From: Terriglobia bacterium
GTDB taxonomy: Bacteria; Acidobacteriota; Terriglobia; UBA7540
Reading direction: 5' to 3'
NCBI GenBank assembly: GCA_020072905.1
Contig: JAIQGB010000140.1
Span: 1 to 16,834 of the forward strand
DNA length: 16,834 bases
Every line of letters begins with the position of its first letter. Positions within the stretch are counted from its first letter, which is position 1. Shown piece by piece: positions 7,449-13,487 of the stretch. The position numbers and the translations under genes are program-made. The notes below the pieces were generated by a model that saw only the letters and a program-made list of their open reading frames with translations, did not search any database and had not been told where the DNA came from.

Positions 7449-7895
7449 ATGGCAGTGTCAGGGCAGGTGAGCTTGAGTGAGCCCATTCCTATGACTCTGC
7501 GCACGCGGAGGAAGCGGGCTGAGATCCGCGACCGCCGCGCCTGGCTCGCGCGGACTGCATGGCGGGTGGCGCTCGATCGAAGGAAGGGGAATCCCGAAGT
7601 TGGGCTCGAGGACGCGGCGGAGGCCGTGTTGCGACTCAGGGCGCAAGGGGCTGCCCCGGACGAAATCGCAGCCCAGGAACAGATGCAAGCGCTCCTGGCG
7701 CGGCTCATCGCCAGCTTGCCGGAAGACCTGCGGGGCGTGTTGATGCTCTCGGCCGCGGAGGATTTGACTACCGCGGAGATTTCGGAAGCGCTGGGCATAC
7801 CCGAAGGCTCGGTGCGTACGCGGCTGATGCGGGCGCGCGAGTTGCTGCGCGGAAAACTCTCCGCCCTGTTGGAGCGGGAACATGGACGACGATAG
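7449..7895 (+). CDS. ECF sigma-70-like protein, truncated in region 2
   Basis: A 148-residue protein from ATG 7449, chosen because TGAGGA stands 5 bases before it; TTG 7434 and ATG 7437 or 7491 are alternatives. The stretch RAWLARTAWRVALDRRK matches the end of sigma region 2 (2.4, promoter -10 contact). Region 4 is complete, with a helix-turn-helix around LTTAEISEALGIPEGSVRTRLMRARELLRGKL. Regions 2.1-2.3, which bind core RNA polymerase and help melt DNA, are missing: only about 30-40 residues precede 2.4 and they do not look like sigma sequence. I scanned the three forward frames upstream and found no lost fragment. It may be a decayed sigma factor, a DNA-binding regulator or the result of an assembly join. 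It overlaps the next gene by 14 bases. Confidence 0.78.
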   Translation: MAVSGQVSLSEPIPMTLRTRRKRAEIRDRRAWLARTAWRVALDRRKGNPEVGLEDAAEAVLRLRAQGAAPDEIAAQEQMQALLARLIASLPEDLRGVLMLSAAEDLTTAEISEALGIPEGSVRTRLMRARELLRGKLSALLEREHGRR

Positions 7896-8421
7896 CGACC
7901 ATTTCGTGGACGAATTGCTGGAAGCGTCGCTCCAGCGCTATCGGAGCGAAGAGCCGCGAGCAGGAATCGAAAACCGGATTCTGGCCAATGTGCGCGCCAG
8001 CGCAGCGCAGCAGCGGCGAGGGATCTGGATCTGGGCCCTGGCGGCTGCTGCGGCCGCACTCTGCATCATCGCGGTCGTCGTTTCCGTCTCGCGCCGCCAG
8101 CCTGCGCCGGTTCCCGTGCCGTCGCCACTCGCCGTCACCAATCCGGCGCCGCCTAATGTTGTCCCGCGGGAAGCGCCCCTCGGGCTGAAGCCGATTCGGC
8201 GCGTCCGCCGGGCGGCCGCCGCACCCCGCCGCCCGGAACAATTCCCCACCCCCGCTCCTTTGTCGGCGCAGGAGAAGCTGTTACTCGCCTACGTCTCGCA
8301 AACTCCCCCAGCAGAGCTGCGAATGCCGGTCGGTCCAAGCCCGGGAGCAGAACCTCTGGAGATCACCGAACTTAGGGTTGCCCCAATCGAAATCAAGGAG
8401 CTTCCGAAACCAAGCGAGTAG
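7882..8421 (+). CDS. Single-TM anti-sigma-like membrane protein
   Basis: A 179-residue protein whose ATG lies 14 bases inside the sigma-like gene, so the two are translationally coupled. The cytoplasmic N-terminus (about 45 residues) contains the helical segment ELLEASLQRYRSEEPRAGIENRILANVRA, like the short N-termini of acidobacterial proteins encoded next to ECF sigma genes. A transmembrane helix spans about residues 47-69. The outer part is rich in proline, alanine and arginine. It ends with a short segment (LSAQEKLLLAYVSQTPPAEL) and a region with repeated V/E/I-K motifs. No zinc-binding HxxxCxxC anti-sigma motif is present. The role as anti-sigma factor rests on position and topology only. 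Confidence 0.72.
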   Translation: MDDDSDHFVDELLEASLQRYRSEEPRAGIENRILANVRASAAQQRRGIWIWALAAAAAALCIIAVVVSVSRRQPAPVPVPSPLAVTNPAPPNVVPREAPLGLKPIRRVRRAAAAPRRPEQFPTPAPLSAQEKLLLAYVSQTPPAELRMPVGPSPGAEPLEITELRVAPIEIKELPKPSE

Positions 8422-8425
8422 GTCA

Positions 8426-8431
8426 AGGAGG
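8426..8431 (+). promoter_or_regulatory. Consensus Shine-Dalgarno of the exported protein gene
   Basis: A perfect AGGAGG stands 4 bases before ATG 8436 and 4 bases after the upstream stop codon. It implies efficient, independent translation of the third gene of the cassette. Confidence 0.8.
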
Positions 8432-8435
8432 AATT

Positions 8436-9008
8436 ATGCCCAAGAAGACCGTGTATGCCGTCGTGCCGCTGCTCATCGGTTTGAGCTTCGCGGCGACCTC
8501 GAAAAGCGCCGCCGCGCAGGAGGCGCCGAAATCCGCGGAGCACGGGACTCCGGCTGTGGCCGCCGAGACCAAGCCCGTCAGCGTCTATCGTCTCGACTTC
8601 GTAGTCCGCGAGTTGGAAGACGGCAAGCGCCTCAACTTACGTAACTACAGCCTGTCGGCGAAAAGCCGCCAGTGGGCCAGTCTGCGCGTCGGCAGCCGAA
8701 TCCCCATCATGACCGGGGAAAGCCAGATGCAATACCAAGACGTCGGGATCAACATCGATTGCATGCCCGGGGAGCACGATGACCAGATCTTGCTGAGCAC
8801 GAGGTTCGAGTCCTCGAGCGTTGTGGCGCCGGACAAGACGACGGAGGGTGCCGGTGTCCGATCTCCGACGACGCCGATCTTCCGGCAAGTGAAATTCTCC
8901 GGCGACTCGCTCTTAGCACCCGGCAAGCCCACGGTGATCGGTACGCTTGACGATGTGGCGACGAACCGCCGCTATGAAATCGAAGTGACGGTGACGAAGG
9001 TGAAGTAG
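8436..9008 (+). CDS. Exported beta-rich protein of unknown function
   Basis: A 190-residue protein with a signal peptide: a basic start (MPKK), a hydrophobic core to about residue 22 and a likely cleavage after SAAAQ. A low-complexity linker follows to about residue 45. The rest alternates short polar and apolar stretches typical of a beta sandwich: YRLDFVVRELEDGKRLNLR, GSRIPIMTG, QYQDVGINIDCMPGE and a closing YEIEVTVTKVK. The run "QYQDVGINIDC...LLSTRFE" recalls the C-terminal beta domain of secretins, but no secretin pore is present. The resemblance is by eye only. The gene stands 14 bases after the anti-sigma-like gene and probably belongs to the same operon. It could be a target or sensor part of that system. 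Function unknown. Confidence 0.75.
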   Translation: MPKKTVYAVVPLLIGLSFAATSKSAAAQEAPKSAEHGTPAVAAETKPVSVYRLDFVVRELEDGKRLNLRNYSLSAKSRQWASLRVGSRIPIMTGESQMQYQDVGINIDCMPGEHDDQILLSTRFESSSVVAPDKTTEGAGVRSPTTPIFRQVKFSGDSLLAPGKPTVIGTLDDVATNRRYEIEVTVTKVK

Positions 9009-9049
9009 GGACGGCTCGCGAACCGCCCGACAAGGGCGCAAGGAATATC

Positions 9050-9135
9050 TGTAGCGGCGGTTTCCAACCGCCGAGCGCTCTCTGGCCGCCGGTTGCTGTC
9101 GAGGCAAAAGCCGCCGCTCAGAGAGCGCCGCTACA
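9050..9135. repeat. Double-hairpin palindromic element 2
   Basis: Perfect 10-bp outer arms TGTAGCGGCG (9050-9059) and CGCCGCTACA (9126-9135). Inside is an 8-bp hairpin with a TCC loop (9055-9073), as in element 1, and a second pairing GCGCTCTCTG (9075-9084) with CAGAGAGCGC (9119-9128). It follows the exported protein gene by 41 bases. Together with the heptad array at 9171 it fills the gap before the convergent CBS gene. Confidence 0.78.
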
Positions 9136-9170
9136 CGCATTCACCCGTCCCGCTCGATGCGAGGGCATTT

Positions 9171-9296
9171 GAAATTGGAAATTGGAAACCGGAAATTGGA
9201 CACTCGAAATTGGAAAATCGGCAATCGACAATCGGCAATCGTCAATCATCAATCGTCAATGCCCGAATCCCGAGTCGCGAGTCCCCAACCCCGGCT
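9171..9296. repeat. Degenerate heptanucleotide tandem array 1 (18 units)
   Basis: The stretch parses without gaps into eighteen 7-base units. It begins with GAAATTG-type units, shifts through GAAAATC to GGCAATC/GTCAATC units, and ends with CCCGAAT, CCCGAGT, CGCGAGT, CCCCAAC and CCCGGCT. It ends two bases before the stop codon (9299-9301) of the minus-strand CBS gene. The pattern resembles the short tandem heptamer repeats described in cyanobacteria. It has no CRISPR spacing. Confidence 0.85.
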
Positions 9297-9298
9297 TC

Positions 9299-9733
9299 TC
9301 ATCCCCCCGGGCCGTCATTCAAGAGGTACTGGTCGAGCGAGTGGAGTTCGCGCTGGAGGTCTTCGACCATGTGTTCAAGCAGGTTGCGGATGGAGAGCGT
9401 CGCCAGCAGCTTGCCCTCCCCGTCCACGATAGGCAGGTGGCGGATGTGATGCTCGAGCATGAAGCTGAGGGCATCTTCGGCGGGCGTATCGCGCGGCGTG
9501 GTATGGGCGGGTGAGGTCATCACGTCGCCCACGCGGGTTTCGCGCGGCCGGCGCTCGCGCAGCACCACGCGCAGCATCACATCGCGTTCCGTGAAGATGC
9601 CGCGCAACTGGCCGTTCTCGACCACGGCGACGGCACCCACGCCTTCTTCCGCCATCACCTGCACGGCTTCGAGCACCGTGGCGCTGGTTTCAACCGCGGC
9701 GGGCGGCACGTGCGCGATCTTGAGGAGACCCAT
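9299..9733 (-). CDS. Two-CBS-domain protein
   Basis: A 144-residue soluble protein made almost entirely of a CBS pair. CBS pairs bind adenosine nucleotides and regulate enzymes, channels or transcription. The first domain (about residues 8-60) runs through TVLEAVQVMAEEGVGAVAVV and GIFTERDVMLRV. The second (about 70-125) runs through DTPAEDALSFMLEHHIRHLP and LLATLSIRNLLEHMVED, with the usual short basic linker and a VGDVMTSP motif between them. ATG 9733 was chosen because AGGAGG lies 5 bases upstream; a longer frame to 9769 has no such site. It is a single-gene unit convergent with the exported protein gene. The target is unknown. The nearest transporter with CBS-like sequence is the ClC gene, but they are not linked. 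Confidence 0.92.
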   Translation of the reverse strand: MGLLKIAHVPPAAVETSATVLEAVQVMAEEGVGAVAVVENGQLRGIFTERDVMLRVVLRERRPRETRVGDVMTSPAHTTPRDTPAEDALSFMLEHHIRHLPIVDGEGKLLATLSIRNLLEHMVEDLQRELHSLDQYLLNDGPGG

Positions 9734-9738
9734 GCGTT

Positions 9739-9760
9739 CCTCCTGAGGGGCAGATGCCCC
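9739..9760 (-). promoter_or_regulatory. Shine-Dalgarno and upstream hairpin of the CBS gene
   Basis: On the minus strand AGGAGG (9739-9744) stands 5 bases before ATG 9733. Immediately upstream, GGGGCA and TGCCCC (9747-9760) can pair with a 2-base loop. The Shine-Dalgarno is convincing; whether the small palindrome regulates translation is unknown. Confidence 0.5.
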
Positions 9761-9800
9761 TTGCTGCACACCTGGCGTTCGATTAACCCCGAATGTCCAA

Positions 9801-9830
9801 AGCCTAAGGCCGGTCGCCCCCGGAAGTCAA
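9801..9830 (-). promoter_or_regulatory. Possible sigma-70 promoter for the CBS gene
   Basis: Read on the minus strand, TTGACT (9825-9830), an 18-base spacer and TAGGCT (9801-9806) form a moderate match to a housekeeping promoter. It would give a leader of about 60 bases before ATG 9733. The -10 box keeps only the first two and last consensus bases. Confidence 0.35.
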
Positions 9831-9857
9831 GATGGAAGGGACGGTGGTACCGCGCGT

Positions 9858-9930
9858 CGTAGGGGCGATGCTTGCATCGCCCTTTTTGGGTGCCGCGCCC
9901 ATGTTGGGCGGGGCAAGCCCCGCCCCTACG
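9858..9930. repeat. Double-hairpin palindromic element 3
   Basis: Perfect 10-bp outer arms CGTAGGGGCG (9858-9867) and CGCCCCTACG (9921-9930). They enclose GGGCGATGC-TT-GCATCGCCC (9863-9882) and GGGCGGGGC-AA-GCCCCGCCC (9906-9925). The apices CTTG and CAAG are complementary, so the element reads much the same on both strands. It sits between the divergent CBS and GT39 genes, where a terminator would make no sense. Confidence 0.8.
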
Positions 9931-10055
9931 GTGGCGTTGACGGGTTTGGAGCGAACGGCTGTCCCAGCGGGGCTGCCACGGCCACAGGGCAAGGGTCAGC
10001 GCTAGAAACCCGGCAGGGGAATTGCACCCCCACGCGGCCGGGCGTACATTCGGGG

Positions 10056-10085
10056 TCAGCCGGGAAGTCGGCTGAAGTTCCGGAG
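10056..10085 (+). promoter_or_regulatory. Leader hairpin and Shine-Dalgarno before the GT39 gene
   Basis: TCAGCCG (10056-10062) pairs with CGGCTGA (10069-10075) around GGAAGT. GGAG (10082-10085) then stands 8 bases before ATG 10094. The hairpin ends 6 bases before the Shine-Dalgarno. It could modulate translation or be incidental. Confidence 0.35.
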
Positions 10086-10093
10086 CAGAGGCC

Positions 10094-11617
10094 ATGAGTC
10101 CATCCCGGGCCTGGCAAGCTGTTCGGTCGAGTGACGCCACAGTTCTGATCCTGTTGGCGCTCTCTCGTGTTCTTCTGCACACGCTCACCAACGGCCAGTA
10201 CGGGTTCCATCGCGACGAACTAACCACGCTCGATGACGCGCGCCACCTGGCCTGGGGTTACGTCGCCTATCCGCCGCTCGCGCCGTTCATCGGACGAATC
10301 GAGCTGGAAATGTTTGGCACGTCGCTCACGGGGTTCCGCGTCTTCGCCGCCGTGGCGCAAGGTGTGGCGCTGGTCCTGACAGGATTGATGGCTCGCGAGC
10401 TGGGCGGCAAACGCCTGGCGCAAGTCGTGGCCGCCCTGGCCGTGGCGATTGCGCCTTTGTCGCTCGCCTCGGGGGTGTTGTTTCAATACGTCTCCTTCGA
10501 TTATCTGTGGTGGGTGTTGATTGCCTATCTGGTGATTCGCTTGCTCAAATCCGAAGACCCGCGCTGGTGGGTGGCGATTGGCGCGGTGATCGGACTGGGG
10601 ATGGAGACCAAATACACGATGGCCTTCTTTGTCGCGGGAATTGTGGCGGGCGTCCTCCTTACGCCGGCGCGCCGCTATCTCAAAAGTCCGTGGCTGTGGT
10701 GCGGCGTTGCGCTGTCTTTGCTGGTCTTCCTGCCCAACCTCGTCTGGCAGGCCCACCACGCTTTCATCTCGCTGGACTTCCTGCAATATATTCACGGCCG
10801 GGATATTCGCATCGGTCGGACGAGCGGCTTCTTGAAGGAGCAACCCATCGTCAGCGCCAACCCCTTCACCGTGCCTTTATGGCTGGCCGGTCTGCTCTAC
10901 TTCTTCATCGTTCCGGACAGAAAGAGGTACCGGCTGATGGGTTGGTTGTTCGTCGTGCCCTTCTTGCTGTTCTTCATCGCCAAGAGTCGCAGCTACTACA
11001 TTGCGCCTGCCTATCCTATGCTCCTGGCGGCAGGCGCCGTTCTTGGCGAGCGATGGGTCACCTCGTTGACCGCAGGATGGGCGCGGCTGGTGCGGGGACT
11101 TACCTGGAGTGGCCTGGCAGTTGGCGGCCTGATCGCCGCGGCGCTGATTCTGCCCATTGCTCCGGTGAACACCCCCTGGTGGAATGTGGTCAACAAGGGA
11201 AACGACGCCTTTCGGGAGGAAATCGGCTGGCCAGACCTGGTCGAAACGGTCGCCAGGATCCGCGACTCACTGCCCGCGGCAGAGCGCGCGCGAGTGGGAA
11301 TCCTGGCGGGCAATTACGGCGAAGCCGGCGCCATCGACCTGTACGGTCCGGCGCACGGCCTGTCCAGAGCCCTCAGCGGCATCAACTCCTACTGGCTGCG
11401 GGGCTACGATGATCCGCCCCCGCAGACGCTGATTCTCGTCGGCTTTACCCGCGACTTTGCGGAGCGGACTTTCGAGTCCTGTGCGTTGGCCGGGCATAAT
11501 ACCAATCGCTACGGGGTCAAGAATGAAGAGACGACCGAGCATCCGGACATCTTCGTGTGCCGCGGGCTGCGCCAGCCCTGGCCCGAGTTCTGGGCGCATT
11601 TCAAGTACTTTGGATGA
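10094..11617 (+). CDS. GT39-type (PMT/ArnT-like) integral membrane glycosyltransferase
   Basis: A 507-residue polytopic membrane protein that would transfer a sugar from a lipid-phosphate donor to an acceptor at the outer face of the membrane. After the first helix comes the acidic loop motif YGFHRDELTTLDD, as in the GT39/ArnT group where the Asp/Glu is catalytic. PPLAPFIGRI follows in the same loop. About ten hydrophobic segments follow up to about residue 365. The last 140 residues (from about NTPWWNVVNKGNDAF) form a soluble periplasmic domain ending in HFKYFG. ATG 10094 has GGAG 8 bases upstream. No lipid A, glycan or O-mannosylation gene lies nearby, so donor and acceptor are unknown. It stands alone, with its own leader, before efp. 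Confidence 0.9.
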   Translation: MSPSRAWQAVRSSDATVLILLALSRVLLHTLTNGQYGFHRDELTTLDDARHLAWGYVAYPPLAPFIGRIELEMFGTSLTGFRVFAAVAQGVALVLTGLMARELGGKRLAQVVAALAVAIAPLSLASGVLFQYVSFDYLWWVLIAYLVIRLLKSEDPRWWVAIGAVIGLGMETKYTMAFFVAGIVAGVLLTPARRYLKSPWLWCGVALSLLVFLPNLVWQAHHAFISLDFLQYIHGRDIRIGRTSGFLKEQPIVSANPFTVPLWLAGLLYFFIVPDRKRYRLMGWLFVVPFLLFFIAKSRSYYIAPAYPMLLAAGAVLGERWVTSLTAGWARLVRGLTWSGLAVGGLIAAALILPIAPVNTPWWNVVNKGNDAFREEIGWPDLVETVARIRDSLPAAERARVGILAGNYGEAGAIDLYGPAHGLSRALSGINSYWLRGYDDPPPQTLILVGFTRDFAERTFESCALAGHNTNRYGVKNEETTEHPDIFVCRGLRQPWPEFWAHFKYFG

Positions 11618-11620
11618 CGG

Positions 11621-11641
11621 GATTCAAAGATCAAGGATCAA
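11621..11641. repeat. Short heptad array 4 (3 units)
   Basis: GATTCAA, AGATCAA and GGATCAA follow each other without a gap, starting three bases after the stop codon of the GT39 gene. With only three units this could be chance. The position at a stop codon matches the other arrays in the window. Confidence 0.55.
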
Positions 11642-11684
11642 GGGGCTATGGATGTGAGTAGATTGTTTCAGGCCGGCCGCGTGG

Positions 11685-11714
11685 TTGACGGCTTTGGGGC
11701 GGGGCGGATAGAAT
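11685..11714 (+). promoter_or_regulatory. Probable sigma-70 promoter of efp
   Basis: TTGACG (11685-11690), an 18-base spacer and TAGAAT (11709-11714) are each one base from consensus. Transcription from about 11721 leaves a leader of about 80 bases. This shows that efp has its own promoter. It also argues against the longer in-frame start at 11713, which lies inside the -10 box. Confidence 0.65.
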
Positions 11715-11799
11715 GGATATTTGGGCTCGTGCTGGACTGGACTTCGCGGGTTTCCCACCTGGTTCGCAGCCCCACTCTGAAAACTCTGAAGGTCAGCCT

Positions 11800-12357
11800 A
11801 TGAATGCGAACGATCTCCGCCCCGGCATGGTTATCCGCCACAACAACGAACTCTTCTCGATCCACAAGGCCGAGCACCGCACGCCGGGCAACCTGCGCGC
11901 CTTCGTGCAGGCGCGGATGCGCAACCTGCGCACCGGGGCGCTGATTGACCATCGCTTCCGCTCCACCGACACCGTGGAACGCGCCATGCTCGATGAGACC
12001 GAGATGCAGTACCTTTACTCGGACGGCGACTCTTACTTCTTCATGAACACGGCAAACTACGAGCAGATTCACCTACACAAGGATGTGGTCCTCGACCGGG
12101 CGCTCTATCTCGTGCCCGACGTGATGATCAAGGTGGTCTTCTTCGAGGGCAACCCGGTGGACGTTCAATTGCCGGCGACGGTGGATTTGAAAGTGGTCGA
12201 GACCGAGCCGGGCATGAAGGGAGCTTCCGCCACCAACGTCATGAAGCCTGCCACGATGGAGACGGGGTTGATTATCAACGTCCCCCCCTTCGTCAACGAA
12301 GGTGAGACCATCCGCGTGGATACTGCCGAGGGAACCTACCTGGAGCGGGCCAAGTAG
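11800..12357 (+). CDS. efp: Translation elongation factor P
   Basis: A 185-residue protein that binds stalled ribosomes between P and E sites and helps form peptide bonds at polyproline stretches. It has the three-domain layout and normal length: KOW-like domain I (MNANDLRPGMVIRHNNELF), OB domain II (EMQYLYSDGDSYFFMNTANYEQI) and OB domain III ending VDTAEGTYLERAK. ATG 11800 is supported by GAAGG upstream and the promoter at 11685. The domain I loop, which carries the modified Lys34 of E. coli (PGKGQA) or Arg32 of the EarP type, reads PGNLRAF here. Asn31 is at the tip, so lysylation, rhamnosylation and hypusine-type chemistry cannot apply at this residue. No modification enzyme gene is nearby. 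The family assignment is secure. Confidence 0.97.
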   Translation: MNANDLRPGMVIRHNNELFSIHKAEHRTPGNLRAFVQARMRNLRTGALIDHRFRSTDTVERAMLDETEMQYLYSDGDSYFFMNTANYEQIHLHKDVVLDRALYLVPDVMIKVVFFEGNPVDVQLPATVDLKVVETEPGMKGASATNVMKPATMETGLIINVPPFVNEGETIRVDTAEGTYLERAK

Positions 12358-12366
12358 CGGCGCTGT

Positions 12367-12481
12367 GAAACTGGAAACTGGAAATTGAACGGCTCCGTTT
12401 CACCCGCGAGCGTGTCAGTCGCACGCAGCTTGGCCGCAAGTGCCTCAAGTTTCCAGTTTCGAATTTCCAGTTTCCAATTTC
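12367..12481. terminator. Heptad array 2 forming a long inverted repeat between convergent genes
   Basis: GAAACTG, GAAACTG and GAAATTG (12367-12387) lie just after the efp stop. AAGTTTC, CAGTTTC, GAATTTC, CAGTTTC and CAATTTC (12447-12481) lie at the other end and overlap the stop codon of the convergent gene. The left arm can pair with 12461-12481 at 19 of 21 positions around a loop of about 73 bases. The placement suits a two-way transcription terminator or an mRNA 3'-end structure, but there is no GC-rich stem and T-tract. Confidence 0.55.
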
Positions 12482-13313
12482 AAAACGGGATCTCCCGGTC
12501 GCTCTCCAGCTCGAGCCCTTGCGGGGTGATCTTGTAGATCGCCTCGTGGCGCGGAGGGTTGCGCCGGTGGGCTTGCTCGCGCACGTACTCGTTCTCATTC
12601 AGGTAACGGATCGTCACCTTGTTGTTATCCACCTGCATCTTGCCGTCGAAGAGGTCATGCGTTTCCCACTGCGATTTGAGGCTCTGGCCGTCGAAAGAGT
12701 AGAGGATGGCCGACAGGCGTGGCTGGCTCTTGCCGGGCCGCGTGCCGTAGATGATGAAGCGGAAGTCATCGCCCTGGGGAGGCAGGAATTCGTAGTGCAG
12801 GTCAACGAAGGGAAGGAAGTTGGTCACCGCGGCTAGGCCCGTCTTGCCCTCGCGCTGCGCGAAGAGGGCGAAGACGCTCATGCGGTTGTAATTCGTCCAG
12901 CCCAGCGTGTAGCCCGTGCCGAGGAGCACGCCGCCCTTCCAGGGCTGGTCGAAGCAGGCGGGAACCGCGGAGGTGGGATAGCGCAGGTTGTAGAAGATGC
13001 GCTCGAGTTCGCGGCGGACTTCCACGTCCGTTTTGGGCTGGGGAGACTTGGCGAACCACTGCTCGAGATCGTCGAGCGCGAGTTTCTGGAACTCGCTGGT
13101 GATGGGCTCGGAGTCGTCGATGTGCACGCCGCGCAGCTTCCACGCCAGGTAGCTGAGATAGTTGGGGAGGTCGGAGACGGGCGGAGGCTTGTCCTTTGCC
13201 TTCTTCGCCAGAGCTGCTGCCGGCGCGAACGCTGCCACGAGGACTACGAACGCGGCGAGAATTCTCAGCCACTGCCGAAGCGGAATACCCTTTTCCGATG
13301 TGCGCGTCTGCAT
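12480..13313 (-). CDS. Exported protein of unknown function
   Basis: A 277-residue protein from ATG 13313; no Shine-Dalgarno is visible. The signal peptide has a positive start (MQTRTSEKGIPLRQWLR), a hydrophobic core (ILAAFVVLVAAFAPAAALA) and a likely cut near ALA-KKA. The mature part opens with a helical region (NYLSYLAWKLRGVH to RRELERIFYNL). It is followed by a beta-rich region with aromatic strands, for example LGWTNYNRMSVFALF, HYEFLPPQGDDFRFIIYG and NNKVTIRYLNENEYV. No catalytic motif or named domain is recognisable. It looks like a lineage-specific periplasmic or outer-membrane-associated protein. Its stop codon lies within heptad array 2 and it converges on efp. No functional partner is apparent. 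Confidence 0.8.
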   Translation of the reverse strand: MQTRTSEKGIPLRQWLRILAAFVVLVAAFAPAAALAKKAKDKPPPVSDLPNYLSYLAWKLRGVHIDDSEPITSEFQKLALDDLEQWFAKSPQPKTDVEVRRELERIFYNLRYPTSAVPACFDQPWKGGVLLGTGYTLGWTNYNRMSVFALFAQREGKTGLAAVTNFLPFVDLHYEFLPPQGDDFRFIIYGTRPGKSQPRLSAILYSFDGQSLKSQWETHDLFDGKMQVDNNKVTIRYLNENEYVREQAHRRNPPRHEAIYKITPQGLELESDREIPF

Positions 13314-13390
13314 ATGCGCTCTAGGATAACCCGAGGTGGCGAGAATGCGGAAGAGAGTTGCGGAGAGGCTGTTTCCCGAACCCGAGTTGT

Positions 13391-13449
13391 GTAGCGCCGG
13401 GCTTCAGCCCGGCACAGACGGGGAATGCCGACCTGAAGGTCGGCGCTAC
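13391..13449. repeat. Double-hairpin palindromic element 4
   Basis: Perfect 9-bp outer arms GTAGCGCCG (13391-13399) and CGGCGCTAC (13441-13449). They enclose GCCGGGC-TTCA-GCCCGGC (13396-13413) and GCCGACC-TGAA-GGTCGGC (13427-13444). The loops TTCA and TGAA are complementary, so the element is nearly identical on both strands. It is followed after 3 bases by heptad array 3. Confidence 0.82.
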
Positions 13450-13452
13450 TTC

Positions 13453-13487
13453 CCGAATGCCGAGTCCCCAACCCCGAATCCCGATCC
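13453..13487. repeat. Degenerate heptanucleotide array 3 (5 units)
   Basis: CCGAATG, CCGAGTC, CCCAACC, CCGAATC and CCGATCC run without a gap straight into the stop codon (13488-13490) of the minus-strand lipoprotein gene. The 15-mer GAGTCCCCAACCCCG (13462-13476) also occurs exactly in array 1 (9279-9293). Confidence 0.78.

Larger units (their letters stand above)
9734..10093. other. Divergent intergenic region between CBS gene and GT39 gene
   Basis: Some 360 bases that hold the CBS leader and its possible promoter, double-hairpin element 3, and a small hairpin just before the GT39 start. No gene is credible here. A clear promoter for the rightward gene was not found. Confidence 0.55.

Noticed and set aside
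9171..9296. CRISPR-like array
   Set aside because: Units are 7 bases, degenerate and contiguous, with no spacers and no cas genes nearby.
9858..9930. Rho-independent terminator or tRNA-like cloverleaf
   Set aside because: It lies between divergent genes, lacks a T-tract after the outer stem, and has no anticodon or T-loop features; it matches the other double-hairpin elements instead.
11713..11799. 29-residue N-terminal extension of EF-P
   Set aside because: EF-P length and N-terminus match a start at 11800, and the longer start falls inside a good -10 box.
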